A stretch of DNA of 64,000 nucleotides from Anaspis maculata (Eukaryota > Arthropoda > Insecta > Coleoptera > Scraptiidae), in NCBI GenBank assembly GCA_949128115.1, contig OX421961.1, forward strand, positions 126,855,050-126,919,049, written 5' to 3'. Made by a program: the position numbers and the translations under genes. The notes under the pieces are model-generated. The model was not told where the DNA came from and did no database searches. It worked only from the letters and a program-made list of their open reading frames with translations. This document shows, piece after piece, positions 44,926 through 58,263 of the stretch (within the stretch, counting starts at the first letter, position 1; each line of letters opens with the position of its first letter).

Positions 44926-45080
44926 ATAACGTCGTCGCTGCTAGTTGTTCAGATGTGATATGGTATTATGTAGATGTGACAGTGACAGCTGTCAGGCTTT
45001 CACTCATCGTAATCGCGATGTGATGTACGCTTGAGTGAAATTTTTTGGTACTAGTTATGTGTCAAAAATGAGAAAAGGTA

Positions 45081-45197
45081 CCGTTGCGGCCTTTTTAAAG
45101 TGGACGACAGTTGACAGATTTTTTAGAATTTTGGCCTGAACGTCGAATGACAGCAAGCCAACTCGTTGACATTATCGTCCACTGATGGCCGCAACCG
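45081..45197. mobile_element. MITE with CCGTTGCGGCC ends, copy 2
   Basis: TA-flanked, 117 bp. Shares the termini and the AAAGTGGACGACAGTTGACAG core with copy 1 (35,175-35,351), which is 60 bp longer. Confidence 0.75.
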
Positions 45198-47930
45198 TAC
45201 GTTTCCTTGGAGTGAAAATTTGGTGAGGCCTATAACTAACATCGTCCTGACTGACTGGTATGGCTCTTCACTTATGCTGGTTAGTGGTGGCCACTGGAAA
45301 AAATGTGGCCCAAACGCGGCAACACAAAAGAAAATGGAATGAAAATGCGCACTGGCATCAATTTGTGATGCTCATCACTGAGTGAAGAGTGTTACCTTCT
45401 CCAGCTTATACTAGAACAGCAAGGAGGTGTGAAGAAGGAGATAGGTACAGAGGTACTTACATAGAATAATGGACCAGTTTCATGTTGAGAAAAATCTTCT
45501 AACAATTCGCCGTTTAGGTTTTTTCTCTCTTCTCACCGTTTATGTAAAAATATTTATTTCACCTGACCGGTTTCGAGGGCCTCTTGTCCCTCCTCGTCAG
45601 AGTATCTAGGTCTACATAAGAAATAAAATATAACAATGCAAATGAAATAAAATATAACAGTAGGTACATACCAAAAATTGCATGTAAAAAGAGATAAAAA
45701 GTTGTATAATTTTCGCAGAAATCTGACGTATAAATTAGTTTGAAGATGTTACTATGTCAGGTTTCAATCTTCTAACAACGTGCACTCATGCGTCTTGTCT
45801 TGCCTTGTGCATGCAGTCAAACTGCATAAACAATTGATGTGCATCTAAGAACTTTCGAAGCGTACTGAGCTAAAGAGTGATAGGGTTAAACAGCCGAGGA
45901 ACATCTGAGCAACCTTCTGCAAGTGTTAAGACGTCTCCAAGTACCTACAGCCCATCTCAAGCTCGGCTCAAAGAAGTGTGTACTGTTCCAGAATCAGCTG
46001 GGTGGAGTTTATGGGACACTGTCGTAGTGTCCAACTTCTCACCCTTCTGTCATATGACAAAGTAATATTAGCTCTTCTGAAATGTCACCTAAGCAAACTG
46101 CCCACGACAGCTACCATTTCTACCATTACCGCTAAGTGCTTCATCTATACTCATGTATACGACCTAGCTGCCTTCTACATAACCAAATACAACCAAACAT
46201 TCCATTCCACGAGCAAGCTACCTCTATTAACTTCAGGTAAACGCTGTAACAGAATTATAGTTCCGCGAGATCCAACCACATACTTGATCCAACCAGACGT
46301 TCCTCTGGGTAAAAATGTTTTTTATAGCTATCGTGAATAATAACAGTTCTTTATACTCAACATATCTCAACATCAACACTGTTCTCTTGTACTTAAAAAT
46401 CCAACCAACATGGAAATTTGAATAAATGCAGTCGCACGCTGGGACGTTACAAGTGCATGGTTACTCAAATAAGACTCACGTGACGCAGTTTGAGCTATCG
46501 ATTATTGCATACTAGCAAGTGAAAAAAGCACGATAGATAATAGCACCGGATTGAAATATTTTCAGGCCCACTACTAATATGAAATTAAAACGACTGTATT
46601 CATACTTGTTTGGATAGAAATCTTAGTATACAACGATACAATGAAAATACCATTTCTGCTATAGTGAGTCTATTTGGGCGATAATCAGCAAAATTTAGCT
46701 CGTGCTTTGTGTTTTATTCGAGTTGAATGTTTTGAATTCCTCAAAAAATCAATCACTCAAAAAGTATACCCGATATTATCTTGGACAAAATCCCTCGACT
46801 ATTAAGACTCGGGTCTATAACATCGACTCGACTTTTCTTTCGTGATTTAACGACTAACGATTCAACTGAAAAACACATGTGGATGAAGATGAAATTATTG
46901 AGTAGAAGAAATATAAAAAATATTAAAATTGATGAAACAATGTAGCAATTTTCCTGGAAATTCATGGGTAAAAATATGTAGGGAAAATAAACTTTTCAAA
47001 GTGGATATTGCTCCAGCATCCACTCTCAGTTACCTACTTGAAAACTCTAGTCTCGACTCTAGTATTGCGAGTTGATTCAACATTTATTTTCAAGAAAAAA
47101 AAAACTTTGAAATTAGAAAGAAAATATTGATGTGAAATTAGTTCTCACTACCAATGAATTGGTTCATTTGGGTCGATTCTAACTAACTGACTCGGGGCGT
47201 AACGAAATGGGGGGAAATAAGACACAAAGATAAGACACAAACCTGCACAATGGGCGGAGGAGCCGTGCATCGAGAGCTTGCTGAAATATTCGCGAAGCCA
47301 ATCAACTTCTCTAGAGTTACGAATAGAGTAGCAATCGATGCGGATTGTTACTTCATACGAAAAAAAAAGTTTGGTGATTGCGGCTGCAGGTTCTTTGATG
47401 TTTTATCATCACTAAGATCAAAGGAAAACTTGATTAGATCATGTTCGTCTGAAGCCACGGATGCTGATAGATTGTTCAAGTGCTTCTTCTACCATTTCTT
47501 ACTCCAGCTCTGACTTCATCTCATATTTATCTTAGATGGTACTCAGTCCTCAATACTTATTGGAACCCGAGCCGTTGAACGAAACGTACTCCTGGCAACG
47601 TGACGTATCCATCGAGGACGAAAATTGTTGATTCAAATTCTGAGCACAACAGGAATTCTACGAACAATAACAAAAAAAAGAATCAATTACCCACCCCCTC
47701 TATTTTGATATCTCGTTTCCCAAACACGCGGTCGGTTCAGTTGGGTTGAAAGGTATAATATAGGTATCAACATAAAGGTGTACGGCATACCTGCTCTTTG
47801 TTGACTTGTGAAATTTTAATTATGTTGGCAAAGGGGTCACCGGGGTGGATGGAAAACAGAGCTCACGCATTTTACGCCATAGTTACCTACATATTTTCCA
47901 GCTATAGGTACCTATACTTACAGGGTGTCT
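45198..47930. other. Gene-free region
   Basis: A GACCGGTTTCGAGG stretch followed by CCTCGTCAGAG near 45,567-45,602 resembles a motif common in dispersed insect repeats. An open frame at 47,250-47,513 has no recognisable domain. Nothing else can be supported. Confidence 0.4.
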
Positions 47931-47959
47931 CAAGAGTATCGCATTCCGACTCCAGAGCG

Positions 47960-48215
47960 GTAAGCATATCGTCGCCTTAGTATTACAAGGTTGTACTTAT
48001 GTCGTTTTTGCACTTTCCTCTTTCTTCAGTTGCTGCAGGTTTTTGCCAAAATGAACTAGCAATTTTGTATCATCAAAATGTTACTCCAAACGTTGACTCC
48101 ACCTTAGACCATGTTGACCACCAATCCATTAACCCAGAAATCCGCAGCAACTGAAGAAAGAGGAAAGTGCGAAAACGACATACAACCTTGTAATACTAAG
48201 GCGAAGATGTGGAGT
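47960..48215. repeat. Short palindromic insertion in the left arm
   Basis: ATCGTCGCCTTAGTATTACA pairs with TGTAATACTAAGGCGAAGAT, and CTTTCCTCTTTCTTCAGTTG with its complement, leaving an ~110-bp loop. The opposite arm of the host foldback near 51,735 lacks it. Confidence 0.75.
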
Positions 48216-48530
48216 CCACTCAAGAACACGAAAAAAATGTTTTAAAAACGTAACGATATATATTTTGACGATATATTTTGAAGATATAAGATTCTTGAGG
48301 GTCAAGTAAGGGTTTCACTTTGCCTCCCTCTATTTTTCGTTATTTCAAGTTATTACGGAAAAGTGTTTGGTTTGTGATGGACTAATCAGTGAAAATTATC
48401 AACCAGTGGGTGTGCACTGAATTTCTCTTTACAACATAGGGTGAGTCATGATTCACAAAAATCAATTCTATTGATGCCTGTAAAATATTCCATTGGTCCC
48501 TAAAATACTTTAGAATAAAACGTAAGTTTT

Positions 48531-48926
48531 CTTGTTCATATAGAAATATTCTTAGTGGCGTTTTTGAGAGGAAATGAATTTTTGAGATAATAGCCTAGGA
48601 ATCTTAGTTTTCAACCCGTGACAAATTCACACAAAGCTGAAACTCGGTACACGACACGGGCCTTGTAAGACCTAAGGAATAACATCAAAATACTCAATGA
48701 CACACCCTTGTGCATCATTGATTATATTCTTGTTCATATAGAAATATTCTTAGTGGCGTTTTTGAAAGGAAATGAATTTTTGAGATAATAGCCTAGGAAT
48801 CTTAGTTTTCAACCCGTGACAAATTCACACAAAGCTGAAACTCGGTACACGACACGGGCCTTGTAAGACCTAAGGAATAACATCAAAATACTCAATGACA
48901 CACCCTTGTGCATCATTGATTATATG
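48531..48926. repeat. 198-bp tandem duplication, nearly identical copies
   Basis: Copies 48,531-48,728 and 48,729-48,926 begin CTTGTTCATATAGAAATATT and differ by about one base, so the duplication is recent or the result of assembly. Confidence 0.92.
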
Positions 48927-49015
48927 AGGGAGGAGGCTAAATATTTCTATTTCAAATGCGTAAGTGGTATCCTGTAGCTTATACCCTCGCTTATATCAAT
49001 GAAAAAATCATATTT

Positions 49016-50060
49016 AGATTGTAGTGTATCCTGGTCACGGCACCATTTATGTATTGTATCCTGGTCTCGGCACCATTTCTGTAGTATATCCTGGTCACGG
49101 CACCATTTCTGTAGTGTATCCTGGTCACGGCACCATTTCTGTAGTGTATCCTGGTCACGGCACCATTTTTGTAGTGTAACCCCGTTTTCGATGTTTGGCT
49201 GCGATTGTCGTTCTCCCTTCCCTTCCCAACGTTGTTTACCTTTTCCCTACGTTGCGTGAGTTCTTACTCTTGATAAGAATGTGTCCTTGGGGATGAGATT
49301 GAATTCTTAAATGAAAAACGAATGAAATGCAAGCAAAATGAATGTTTACTTATTGAAAATCAATTGCAAAGTTTTAAATGAATTTGTTTCTTTTCTTTAA
49401 ACACCTGGCAACAAGAAACTTACAGTGATAAAAATGACACAACATGAATGAAGAACAACGAAACACAAAACAAGAAAAATCATTCCAAATTATTTGGACA
49501 ATTTAGGAATTTACAACAGTGAAATGAACAGAAAATCAGATTAACAATACAAAACAAGAAATCATGAAACATGTTAAACTGTCAGTTCAATCGCAAATGA
49601 AAAGTGACGTATTCGCTGACAAGCACACATGGGAAGAACACGTCAAAGAAACCCCTGCGTATTGCCTGGTTGGTTGCTGAAAAATCCTTTTCCAAATGAT
49701 CTGAACAAAAGTCAAGTGTGAATTAGTCATGATGAAATGACAGAGAAGTCACTCCAGTAATGCATTGATCAAGTCAGCGTGAATCGGTCCTTGAACCTCT
49801 TTGAAAGTTTGTTTTGTTTACAAGTTATTTACGTAACAACAAAAGGAAACTCGCTTGCTTACGCTTTGGACGCTGAGCAATTTAATGTTACACTTTACAA
49901 AGAAAAAAAGTCAAATTTATAGATAAGTGAACAATAAAGAAACGATCGGCAAACAAGTACATAAATAAACAAGACACAAATGATAAGTAATGGTGTAGGT
50001 AAATAAACAAGAAACAAATAAGAGATAAATAGGTAGATAAGTCAACAGGAAATAAATGCG
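49016..50060. repeat. Dispersed 0.9-kb repeat, copy 2, with 30-bp minisatellite
   Basis: Matches 38,536-39,475 in order and orientation. Its start is expanded to about five units of a ~30-bp repeat (GTATCCTGGTCACGGCACCA, 49,020-49,165), whereas copy 1 has about one to two. The 3' part again contains AAACAAGTAGATAAAT-like units. Confidence 0.75.
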
Positions 50061-50706
50061 AGATAAATAAGTAGAGAAGCTGGAGTTAGTCATACTCTTT
50101 GTTAGCAAACGGAAGGAAGAAGTATCTATAACGCATTCGCCCGAAATTCTCCAGCAGTTACCCATCAAAAACCCCACAGATACATACTTACATACAAAAC
50201 AGAATGATGGTTAGTAAACAGTAATCACATACAAGAAAATCGACTCGAGCCAACCTGTGGCCCTCTCTTCGTCTTACATAATTTTCCCCCAAATAAGAAA
50301 AGGTTAGTAGACTCAACAAGGCAGATTTATACGAGCAGGTGGACCTCCCCCCAGGACACGGAGAAGCGTGCAAGTCTTTCTTTCCTTCCTTTACTTTCAT
50401 GTATAACCCGACAACGAACAATGAAATGTGAATGAATCATAAAAAGTTCTCTTCTCTACTTAGCGGTTGATTTTGGCGTAGCAGAGATTATTTTTATTGT
50501 CTTACTGTTTGTGACGTAACTTGTGGAAAAGAAACATTTAATGAAAGCCCGGAATACGCGCGACAGCGCAGTTCGGAGGCCACGTCATGAGTGCGCCAAG
50601 TGCACACTTACTAGATTACGGTCTTTGCCATCAACATTGACATCATTTGAGGAGTAGATAAATTGCAGAAAATTCAAAGCAGTGCAAAGCACCTTGATTT
50701 CAAAGG

Positions 50707-51096
50707 GTGAAAAACTGCGGGTTATGCAAGCCCGTTGAGAACAAAGAGAACAAAGAATTTCGTGTTATGTACAATAATTTTGCGGACAAAATAGGTATCG
50801 AAATGCATGATTTGGTGAGTGGGTGGAAGTCAAAATTACGGTACACTAATCAAAGAAAGACCGACCTTAAATCGATGAAAACGACGCGCACTCGTTGCAC
50901 TGAAAATCACGTGTTCTTCACCACAGCTGATACTCTTCTCTGTCTGCGACCGCTGCTCGTGCGCCAGCGCCATCTTCATCTCTCCTCGGCAAACGCTACA
51001 AACGTCAACGTCCGTACCTACTTCAGGTACCAACGTACAAACAAAACAAAAGGGGAATACCACAAGATGCCTCAAGGCTTCAAAATATTCGACTAA
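50707..51096 (+). other. Weak open frame, possible MADF-like fragment
   Basis: About 129 codons without ATG at the start. The segment FRVMYNNFADKIGIEMHDLVSGWKSKLR, written here only in parts, loosely resembles the second half of a MADF domain (FADKIG..., then WKSKLR). The rest has no similarity, so this may be chance. It lies inside the 3.8 kb foldback. Confidence 0.15.
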
Positions 51097-51772
51097 CGTT
51101 TGAATCGTTAATAAATAGTTTGGGTTGCCTGTAAAAAAATCGGCAAAATTAATTTTGTTTTTCTCAAAAACCTCGAATTGATATCGGCAAGTGTTGTATC
51201 GTTTCCAACTAAATCTTAGCTTCTGATTTCAAATATGGTGCACTAACAACAAATCTCTCTCGTTTGTTTGAAACATATCTTATATCGATCGGATGCTCCG
51301 TTAACCTGCAGGAACAGCTTAGAGATAGGTATCTGAGTGACTCTTAGAACTTGACCTTTGAGGATAAAAATGAAAGGACGCACGAGGGTGTAAGTCCGAG
51401 TATTTTAATATGTTGTTCCGTAGGTCCAATAGGACATAATTATATACCAAAATTCAGCTTTGCGTGAATTTGTTACGGGTTACCACGATTTTCCTACCAA
51501 AATGCCAGGGCTATAAGTGAATCATGCTGTATTATGAGAAGCTCAGTGCACGCTCAGTGGTTGATAAAATTTACTAATTAGTCTGTAGCAAATAGTTCAC
51601 CAAAACCATTTCAAATAACGAAGATAAAGGAAAGCGAAGTCCCACCCTTCGAACCTCCCATGTTTCAAAGAAAAAATAAAGGTCTTAGTTTGTTTTGATA
51701 TTTTTTTCGTGTTCTTGAGTGGATTCCATGTATCGCTCTGAGCTCGGAATGCGATACTTTTGATACATCCTG

Positions 51773-54574
51773 TATACTCAATAAAGCGGTAATTTCATGA
51801 TCAAATTAAAAATTAACTCGAGGCGACCCTTTTAAGGTTTTCGAACGTAATTGGTGGGCTGGGAGACGAGCACCCTCCAGCAGCAGAAGTCAGGTGGCAA
51901 TAAACAATAAGCTGCAGTGGCCACGTGACTGTGCCGCCCACCCCCTCGTCCTGCAGATGATGCCTTCGCCTTCCCGAGAAACTGGTCTTGCATTAATCCT
52001 GGAGCAGGCTATCTGTTGCCGATTAATTCTGCGGAAAACGCAATCAAAGCCCGAAGCGACCATCAGCAGGCTTCGCATGGCCATACCTACCCCAAACGAG
52101 CAGCAGCAGCAGCAGCAATTCCTGCGATGAAGGCGGCGAATTTCCTCCAAGCACGGTCCCGTTTTTCGAATCGATACCGGCGCCTGTGTGCCAAGCGCCA
52201 GTCTGTGGACGCACGTCGTTTGTATCGCATGCTCCCCGATGGATTTATAACCTATAGAGAAAATACGGACGGGAAGTCGCGTTTTACGAAAATTTCCCGA
52301 ACAAGGAAAACATGTCCGGAACAAAAATGAAACCGGCAGATTTTTGCTAGCCCAGAGCCGAATGCCTGGACCAACATTGACATGTGCCGAACTGTGTCAG
52401 TTGTGTGTTTCGGTGGTGGTGGTTGATCCTCCAGTTCCGAATTAGCGCACACCGCCACTTACCTTCCTCAATATGATTCCGTCTAAACACTGTGATTTGC
52501 CTTCCAGTAAGTTTTGTATTTTTTTCAAATCGTTTTATTGAACAAATTGAAAGTGCAATACAGCCACAGGTGGAAGCATAGTTCTAGGCTCATTAAAAGG
52601 CTTTGAGTGTACAAGTGGGTCTTTACCTAGTGACCTAGAGGACTTTGAACTTCATTGATGATGGAAATGGAAATACGACGACGTGCACCTATTGTACGCG
52701 CCAGTGTATCGAACGGTATAGCGATAGGGTAAAAATATAGGGGTTTGCCACTAAAGATTCGACTAGATATTTTCGTCACGAAAGTTCAAGTGGAACAGCT
52801 GATGCTTTTTAATGTGGATATTACGAGTATTATTGGATTAGCATTCAGTTTTCCTATTTTGTTTGTGAAATTGACTTTTTTGGCCCGGAAGGCGTTGAAA
52901 TTTATGCGGCATGGATCCTTAAGCGGATGAATCCGTTCCAGCTGTAGGGCTTCCAGCATAATAATTGATCCAACTGCAAATAAATTGGGATACTTTGTGC
53001 GTGTCAAATGAGGTCATTCTGAGTGAATAGCGAACTTTTCAATCACACGTGAGGGTCAAGGGGTGCTCAATCTAGTCAAGTGACTTGTGGTCGATCAATC
53101 ATCCACCCAACAGAATTTCATTCGGTATTCAAATTTGAAAGGAATAAGTTAATTCTTGCTGTGAAACTCGGCTGCCGGTTTATCCCTCGTGTTTTTGTAG
53201 TCATACTGGGTTTTCCCTGCTCGAAAAGCCTTAATCTATAACGAAGCCTTAGTTTTATATCCTCATTAGGCCTGTCAGTGCCCTGAATGTCTCTATTATT
53301 CAGCCCAGACTTCAGTAGCGAAACACTTATTCAGCGTTTTCTTCAATTCGGTTTCTACTCCACTCACAGCCGGCTCCACCGAAAAAGGTAATTTAATTAC
53401 CGTAATTAGGTCACAAGCTAGTTTAAGACCAGATTGGTGACTTCTTTATCGGTTAATTAACAAGTCGAATCTCGAGGAATGGATTCAGAAAGAGCCGAAG
53501 GAAAAAAGGAATGATTGATTATCTCTCTGTCAAAAGGAACGAACTATAGAATTGACCAGAAAACTCGATCTATAGGTATAGTGGTTGCAGTCTTGGGGTT
53601 GGGCGTTGAAGTGCCGTAAAGGAACACGGGTGGAGGCTTATGCAGCGAAAATTTTTTCGAATTATAATTTTAAATAGAATTATCAGAATTCAAATTTTCC
53701 TTCAACTTAGTTACAAACCTGGAGAAGCGACTTTTGGCAATTTTTTTCTGAAGTAACTTCGTCGCCACTGGTTGAATTCTGTTCAACTTTGGCACATTAA
53801 AACATGTCATGTGAGGCAACTTATGTCAAATTAAGGCTCAGTTACTTATCCGACCATTAACTTTGATACATATAAATTTTGAAAAACTAGAAGAGATAAA
53901 CGTTGGATGGCTTCGTCAAAAATTATAATTTTGTAAATATCTCCACTGCCTACGCTTTCCATCATGCTTCTAAACCTTCAAAGTCGATAGTTCAATTTTT
54001 GTTCGAGACTTCTCTAACATTCTGCACCTAGATACACTGGATCCCATTGGCAAAGATAGGTACCCTACGCAATGTTACGATAACTTGACAAAGATCACAA
54101 AAAGTAATATTCATTTTAAAATTCCAGATACTTATCTAAATACATATAAAATAATTGTGACAATAAGTGGTGATTTTATGCAACAAAAAGCTATACCTAC
54201 ATCACGAAGTGTATACAGTGAACCTATTATAGATGGACGCGAACAGTATCCAGTTCTTCCGACAGTTCGCCTAACCTAACTAATATGTAAGTCTTTCATT
54301 AGCTCTGCTTGTACATTAATTTGTTAGTAAAAAGTACCAAGTGATAGAAAAACGCACAAGAGTTTTTTCTTTTTTTTTGATTTTCCAGTTTTTGACCGAT
54401 TTTGATGAAAGTGGTCGAAAAGGGAAGTCAAAATTGAATAACACCTATATTGATAGTCAAAATGGCCGAAGTGTCAAAATCAAAGACAGCGGGCGTAATC
54501 GAATAATTATATACCTACTTTTGTTGCCGTTCTTTTTGATTGAAAGTCATGAGAAAGTCACAAGTAATAGAATA
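51773..54574. other. No gene established; GC-richer patch with CAG tract
   Basis: The patch at about 51,850-52,460 has higher GC and a (CAG)5 run near 52,102, with frames open on both strands. None shows a domain, and no convincing splice pattern was found. It may be part of an exon or UTR I cannot define. 52,460-54,574 shows nothing. Confidence 0.35.
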
Positions 54575-54700
54575 GGTCCGTTTCTTTTCCTGCTCTAACT
54601 TACTCCGGAACAGACGTTGCCTAGCAACGACCAATCAGACAGCTCTATTTTCTGCTCTAAGCGCTCCAGAGTAAGTGAGAGCAGGACAAAGAAACAGTCC
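54575..54700. mobile_element. 126-bp MITE, TA flanks
   Basis: The ends GGTCCGTTTCTTTTCCTGCT and the complement-like AGCAGGACAAAGAAACAGTCC portion are inverted repeats, with TA on both sides. The interior includes GTTGCCTAGCAAC, itself palindromic. Confidence 0.8.
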
Positions 54701-55372
54701 TAATGATTACTGATTAATCGAGATGAATAGACCTATTGCTACTATTTAAAACTACAACAAGCTCATTCGGCTCATTCTCTTTTCGTAGAGTTACATCAGC
54801 GATCTGAAAATGGGTCTTCTTGACAAGCTTTCTACAGGGACAAGATATATAAATAAAAAAGCTCTTTTTCTGTGGGTTCCCTAATTTTAGACAGATTTTG
54901 ATAGGGAAGGTACGAATAGGAAGCCACTTGAATAGGACGACCATTTCAAAAGTCAAAATAACAATATTTCCTGACGGCTATCTTTGAATATTTTTTCTTT
55001 TGTTCTTGCTCTTTTTGATGATTAAAAGTTACAGAATGTCAAAATTGATAGGTTGTAAAGAAAAAACCTTTTGTATGCTTTAGGGCCAAAATTAGCCCAG
55101 TCGAATCATTTGTTGTAGAGCTGAAAGCTGTATCAGTAAATAATGGAAAAACAACTGAATAATACGTCCAAATCATCTTATTCAAATCAAACGTCGAAAT
55201 GGCCGAAATTTGAAAATTCAGAAGGGCGGCCATTGTCAAGTAGTATCACCTTCTTTTGATAATTTCGTTGCTCTTGTGTCAGAAGTGAATAAAACTTCTA
55301 ATGTACTACCTATAATGTAAACTACGCAACGAAATTATTGTCGTACTCTAAATTTCACCTTTTTTCAAAATA

Positions 55373-56822
55373 GTCCAGGAATTTTAGCTGCTAAAATCGC
55401 AAATAGCGAACAAAAATGAAAGCTAGCCGGATTTTTGCATATAAGCTTAGTTAAGCATGTAGTTTAACATACTGAAAGTCCTCAAGAATCCGGTGTGAGC
55501 TTCGGCCGTTGTGGCCTCGATAAGAACTTGAGGATCAGTTTTTCGCGTATATCTTATGAACAATGGCACTTAGGAAGGAAGTGCCCGGGAAGAAATTGTT
55601 GCAAATTTTATTGTCTATAAGAAAGGTCCTTACACATTCCATCGTCAGACCACTCCTTATTTGTCAAAACACAAGAAAATTAAAATAGTCCAGATGCTCG
55701 ATGCTGAAGACTGTATGGACCTTGAGTATTATGATGGCGGGGTGTCACTTGATAGAGGTGTTGTTTGATCCATTCTCTTTCGATTGAAACTTGAAGCCAT
55801 CAATACGAACTATGCCGGCGGTGAAAACAGGTTGAAATAAAAATAATAAGTTGAACATTTGTATCTCAAGAACCAAAATAGGTGAAGACATGTAAATCGC
55901 CATAAATAATTCTGACTTCATGGTCATGAAGTCGTTTTAAACTTGAATTGAATATCTTGAGCCGTTCTCGAAATATCTTCAAAAGACTGAAGTTGTTACC
56001 GTAAAAAAAATTTTGTTCGTCCACTTATCAGAACAAAAGTTGACTGTGTTTTGTTTAAAAGTAGTTGGTCTAGAGGGTGTTTTTTATTGGTTTTTCATTT
56101 TAAATGTAATTTATCATTGTTTTTTATTTAAAACACCAAGTTTCGATTCAATATCTGAAGAATTACTGATATACGGAAAACTATTTTTTTTTTCGTAACG
56201 ACTTCAGTCTTCTGAAGATATTTCAGAAACGGCTCAACATATTTGATCCAAATTTACGACGACTTCATGACCATGAAATTAGAAATATTTTTGGCGATTT
56301 ACATGTCTTCACCTATTTTGGTTCTTGAGGTACATTTGTTCAACTTTTTATTTTCATTTCACCCTGTATATGTCGCCGGCATAGTTGATATTGATGGCAT
56401 TAAGTTTCAATCAAAAGAGAATGGATCGAACAACACCTCTATCAAGTGGCACCCCGCCATCATGAAACTCAAGGTCCATACAGTCTTCAGCATCGAGCAC
56501 CTGGACTATTTTAATTTTCTTGTGTTTTGACAAAGAAGGAGTGGTCTGACGATGGAATGTGTAAGGACCTTTCTTACAGACAATAAAATTTGCAACAATT
56601 TCTTTCTGGGCATTTTCTTCCTAAGTGCCATTGTTCACGATGTTTTCGCGAGATATACGCGAAAAACTGATCCTCAAGTTCTTCTCGAGGCCACAACGGC
56701 CGAAGCTCACACCGGATTCTTGAGGACTTTTAGTATGTTAAACTACATGCTTAACTGAGTTTATATACAAAAATCCGGCTGGCTTTCATTTTTGTTCGCT
56801 ATTTTTCCTATAATTCCTGAAC
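55373..56822. mobile_element. 1.45 kb foldback inserted in the left arm of L1
   Basis: The ends GTCCAGGAATT and AATTCCTGAAC are inverted repeats flanked by TA. The arms pair over several hundred bases (for example CTCAAGAATCCGGTGTGAGC with its complement near 56,712, and TCAATCGAAAGAGAATGGAT-type blocks). The opposite L1 arm has the empty site. Confidence 0.85.
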
Positions 56823-57225
56823 TAAAACAAGAGAACTCCCGACTGGTTTGAACAATTCCAATTCTGCTTGAAGCATTTGAGAGCTTGATTCCCTAGGTAT
56901 AGAATCGTATCAATTCGAAGATTGATTGATGTCAACTTGAGTTTCTACAGGGTGTTGAAGAAAGTAGTGCAACATTTATAAAGTTTGACTATATCTCCCA
57001 TTTGAAATCAAACTGTTTCTTTTGAATTTCAACATCAATGGCATGTAGCTAAACTTCATATCTCGAAACGGTTTTTGATTAATCTCTCTATCTCTTTTAT
57101 TTACAGGTATCGAAAAGACGACTTTTTTTTGTCTTCTGGTGATAACATTTTCCCTTTTCTACCAATTTTTTGAATCCAGGGCTCATATTGTAGCCGAAGC
57201 CTTAGGTAAGAAAACTCAATAAATA

Positions 57226-58232
57226 CAGGGTGGTCCGACTTTTGTCATTAAATTTAAGGGTCGATAGAGAATGAAAAATGAAGGGGACTTTTTCCAGAGA
57301 ACATATTTGAAAAATGCCTAATAACAGAGATACAGCCCTTCAAAGTTGGAAATAAATAATCATTTTTTCCGCATAATTTTTGAACCGTTCAACCGATTTG
57401 ATTTAAAATGGAACCAAATGTTTACTGAAATTAGTTTCAGGGGTGTAGACATTAGGGGGTGTCTCTACTTTTCCTCCCCTATTTTTCACCTCCCAAGTTG
57501 TTTTTGGAAACTGTTTATAATTTTGAATTCTACGTTCAATTTAGAAGAAAAAGTCACCTTTGCAAAATTTTGATTAAAGGCTTCGTTTAGGAGATATTTG
57601 AGTTTCAAACTTTGGAAAACATTCCGAAAACGCCACTTTCCAGAGCCCAAATTGTTTTTTCCTGAAAATTTCTCGTGTTTTGAAAAAAATGGTGGTTTAT
57701 CAACTTAGAAATTTCTAGAAAACCTATTTCAGCTGAGAAATCATGAGTTTTTTTGAATTTTAATTTTTAGACCTTTGAAAGTTGTGCTTTTGAGATGTGT
57801 TCCAAACCTTCAATCCTAAATATCTCCCAACCAAAGCCTGTAATCAAAATTTTGCAACAGTGATTTTTTTCTTCTAAATTGAACGTAGAATTCAAAATTA
57901 TGAACGGTTTCCAAAAATAACTAGGGGGTGAGAAATAGGGGGGGAAAAGTAGGGACACCCAGTAATGTCTACGCTCCTGAAACTTTTTTATGGAACATGT
58001 TATGATTGTTTGACAGGGGATAATTTCAGTAAACCTTTAGTTCTATTTTGAATCGAATCGGTTGAACGGTTCAAAAGTTAAGCGAAAAAAAAACGATTAT
58101 TTATTTCCATCTTTGAAGGGCTGTATCTCTGTTATTAGGCATTTCTCAAATATGTTTTCTGAAGAAAGTCCCCTTCATTTTTCATTTTCTATCGATCCTT
58201 AAATTGATTGACATAAAAGTCGGACCACCCTG
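57226..58232. mobile_element. 1.0 kb foldback in the left arm of L3
   Basis: The ends CAGGGTGGTCCGACTTTTGT and the complement at 58,232 are flanked by TA. The two ~450-bp arms pair well (AGAGATACAGCCCTTCAAAG and its complement). The opposite L3 arm near 59,610 shows the empty site (AATAAACATAATCG). Distantly related to 14,716-15,778. Confidence 0.88.
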
Positions 58233-58263
58233 TATAATCGACTCAAGACCAACATTCAAAATA

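Larger units (their letters stand above)
47931..51772. mobile_element. 3.8 kb foldback element with CAGGGTG-type ends and internal insertions
   Basis: The left end CAGGGTGTCTCAAGAGTATC and the right end (GATACATCCTG, preceded by CGGAATGCGATAC) are inverted repeats flanked by TA. The arms pair again further in: CCACTCAAGAACACGAAAAA near 48,222 with its complement near 51,705, and the 48,300-48,470 region with 51,500-51,660. Insertions inside include a ~250-bp palindrome (47,960-48,215), a 198-bp tandem duplication and copy 2 of the 0.9-kb repeat. Confidence 0.8.

Noticed and set aside
47250..47513. 88-codon frame as a possible small gene
   Set aside because: No domain, no signal peptide, no neighbouring exon or conserved context.
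49016..49165. CRISPR-like regular repeats
   Set aside because: Direct minisatellite units without unique spacers, in a eukaryotic repeat context.
51890..52330. Overlapping open frames on both strands near the CAG run
   Set aside because: Poly-Cys or poly-Ala from the CAG run, no domain, no splice support; kept only as a GC-rich patch.
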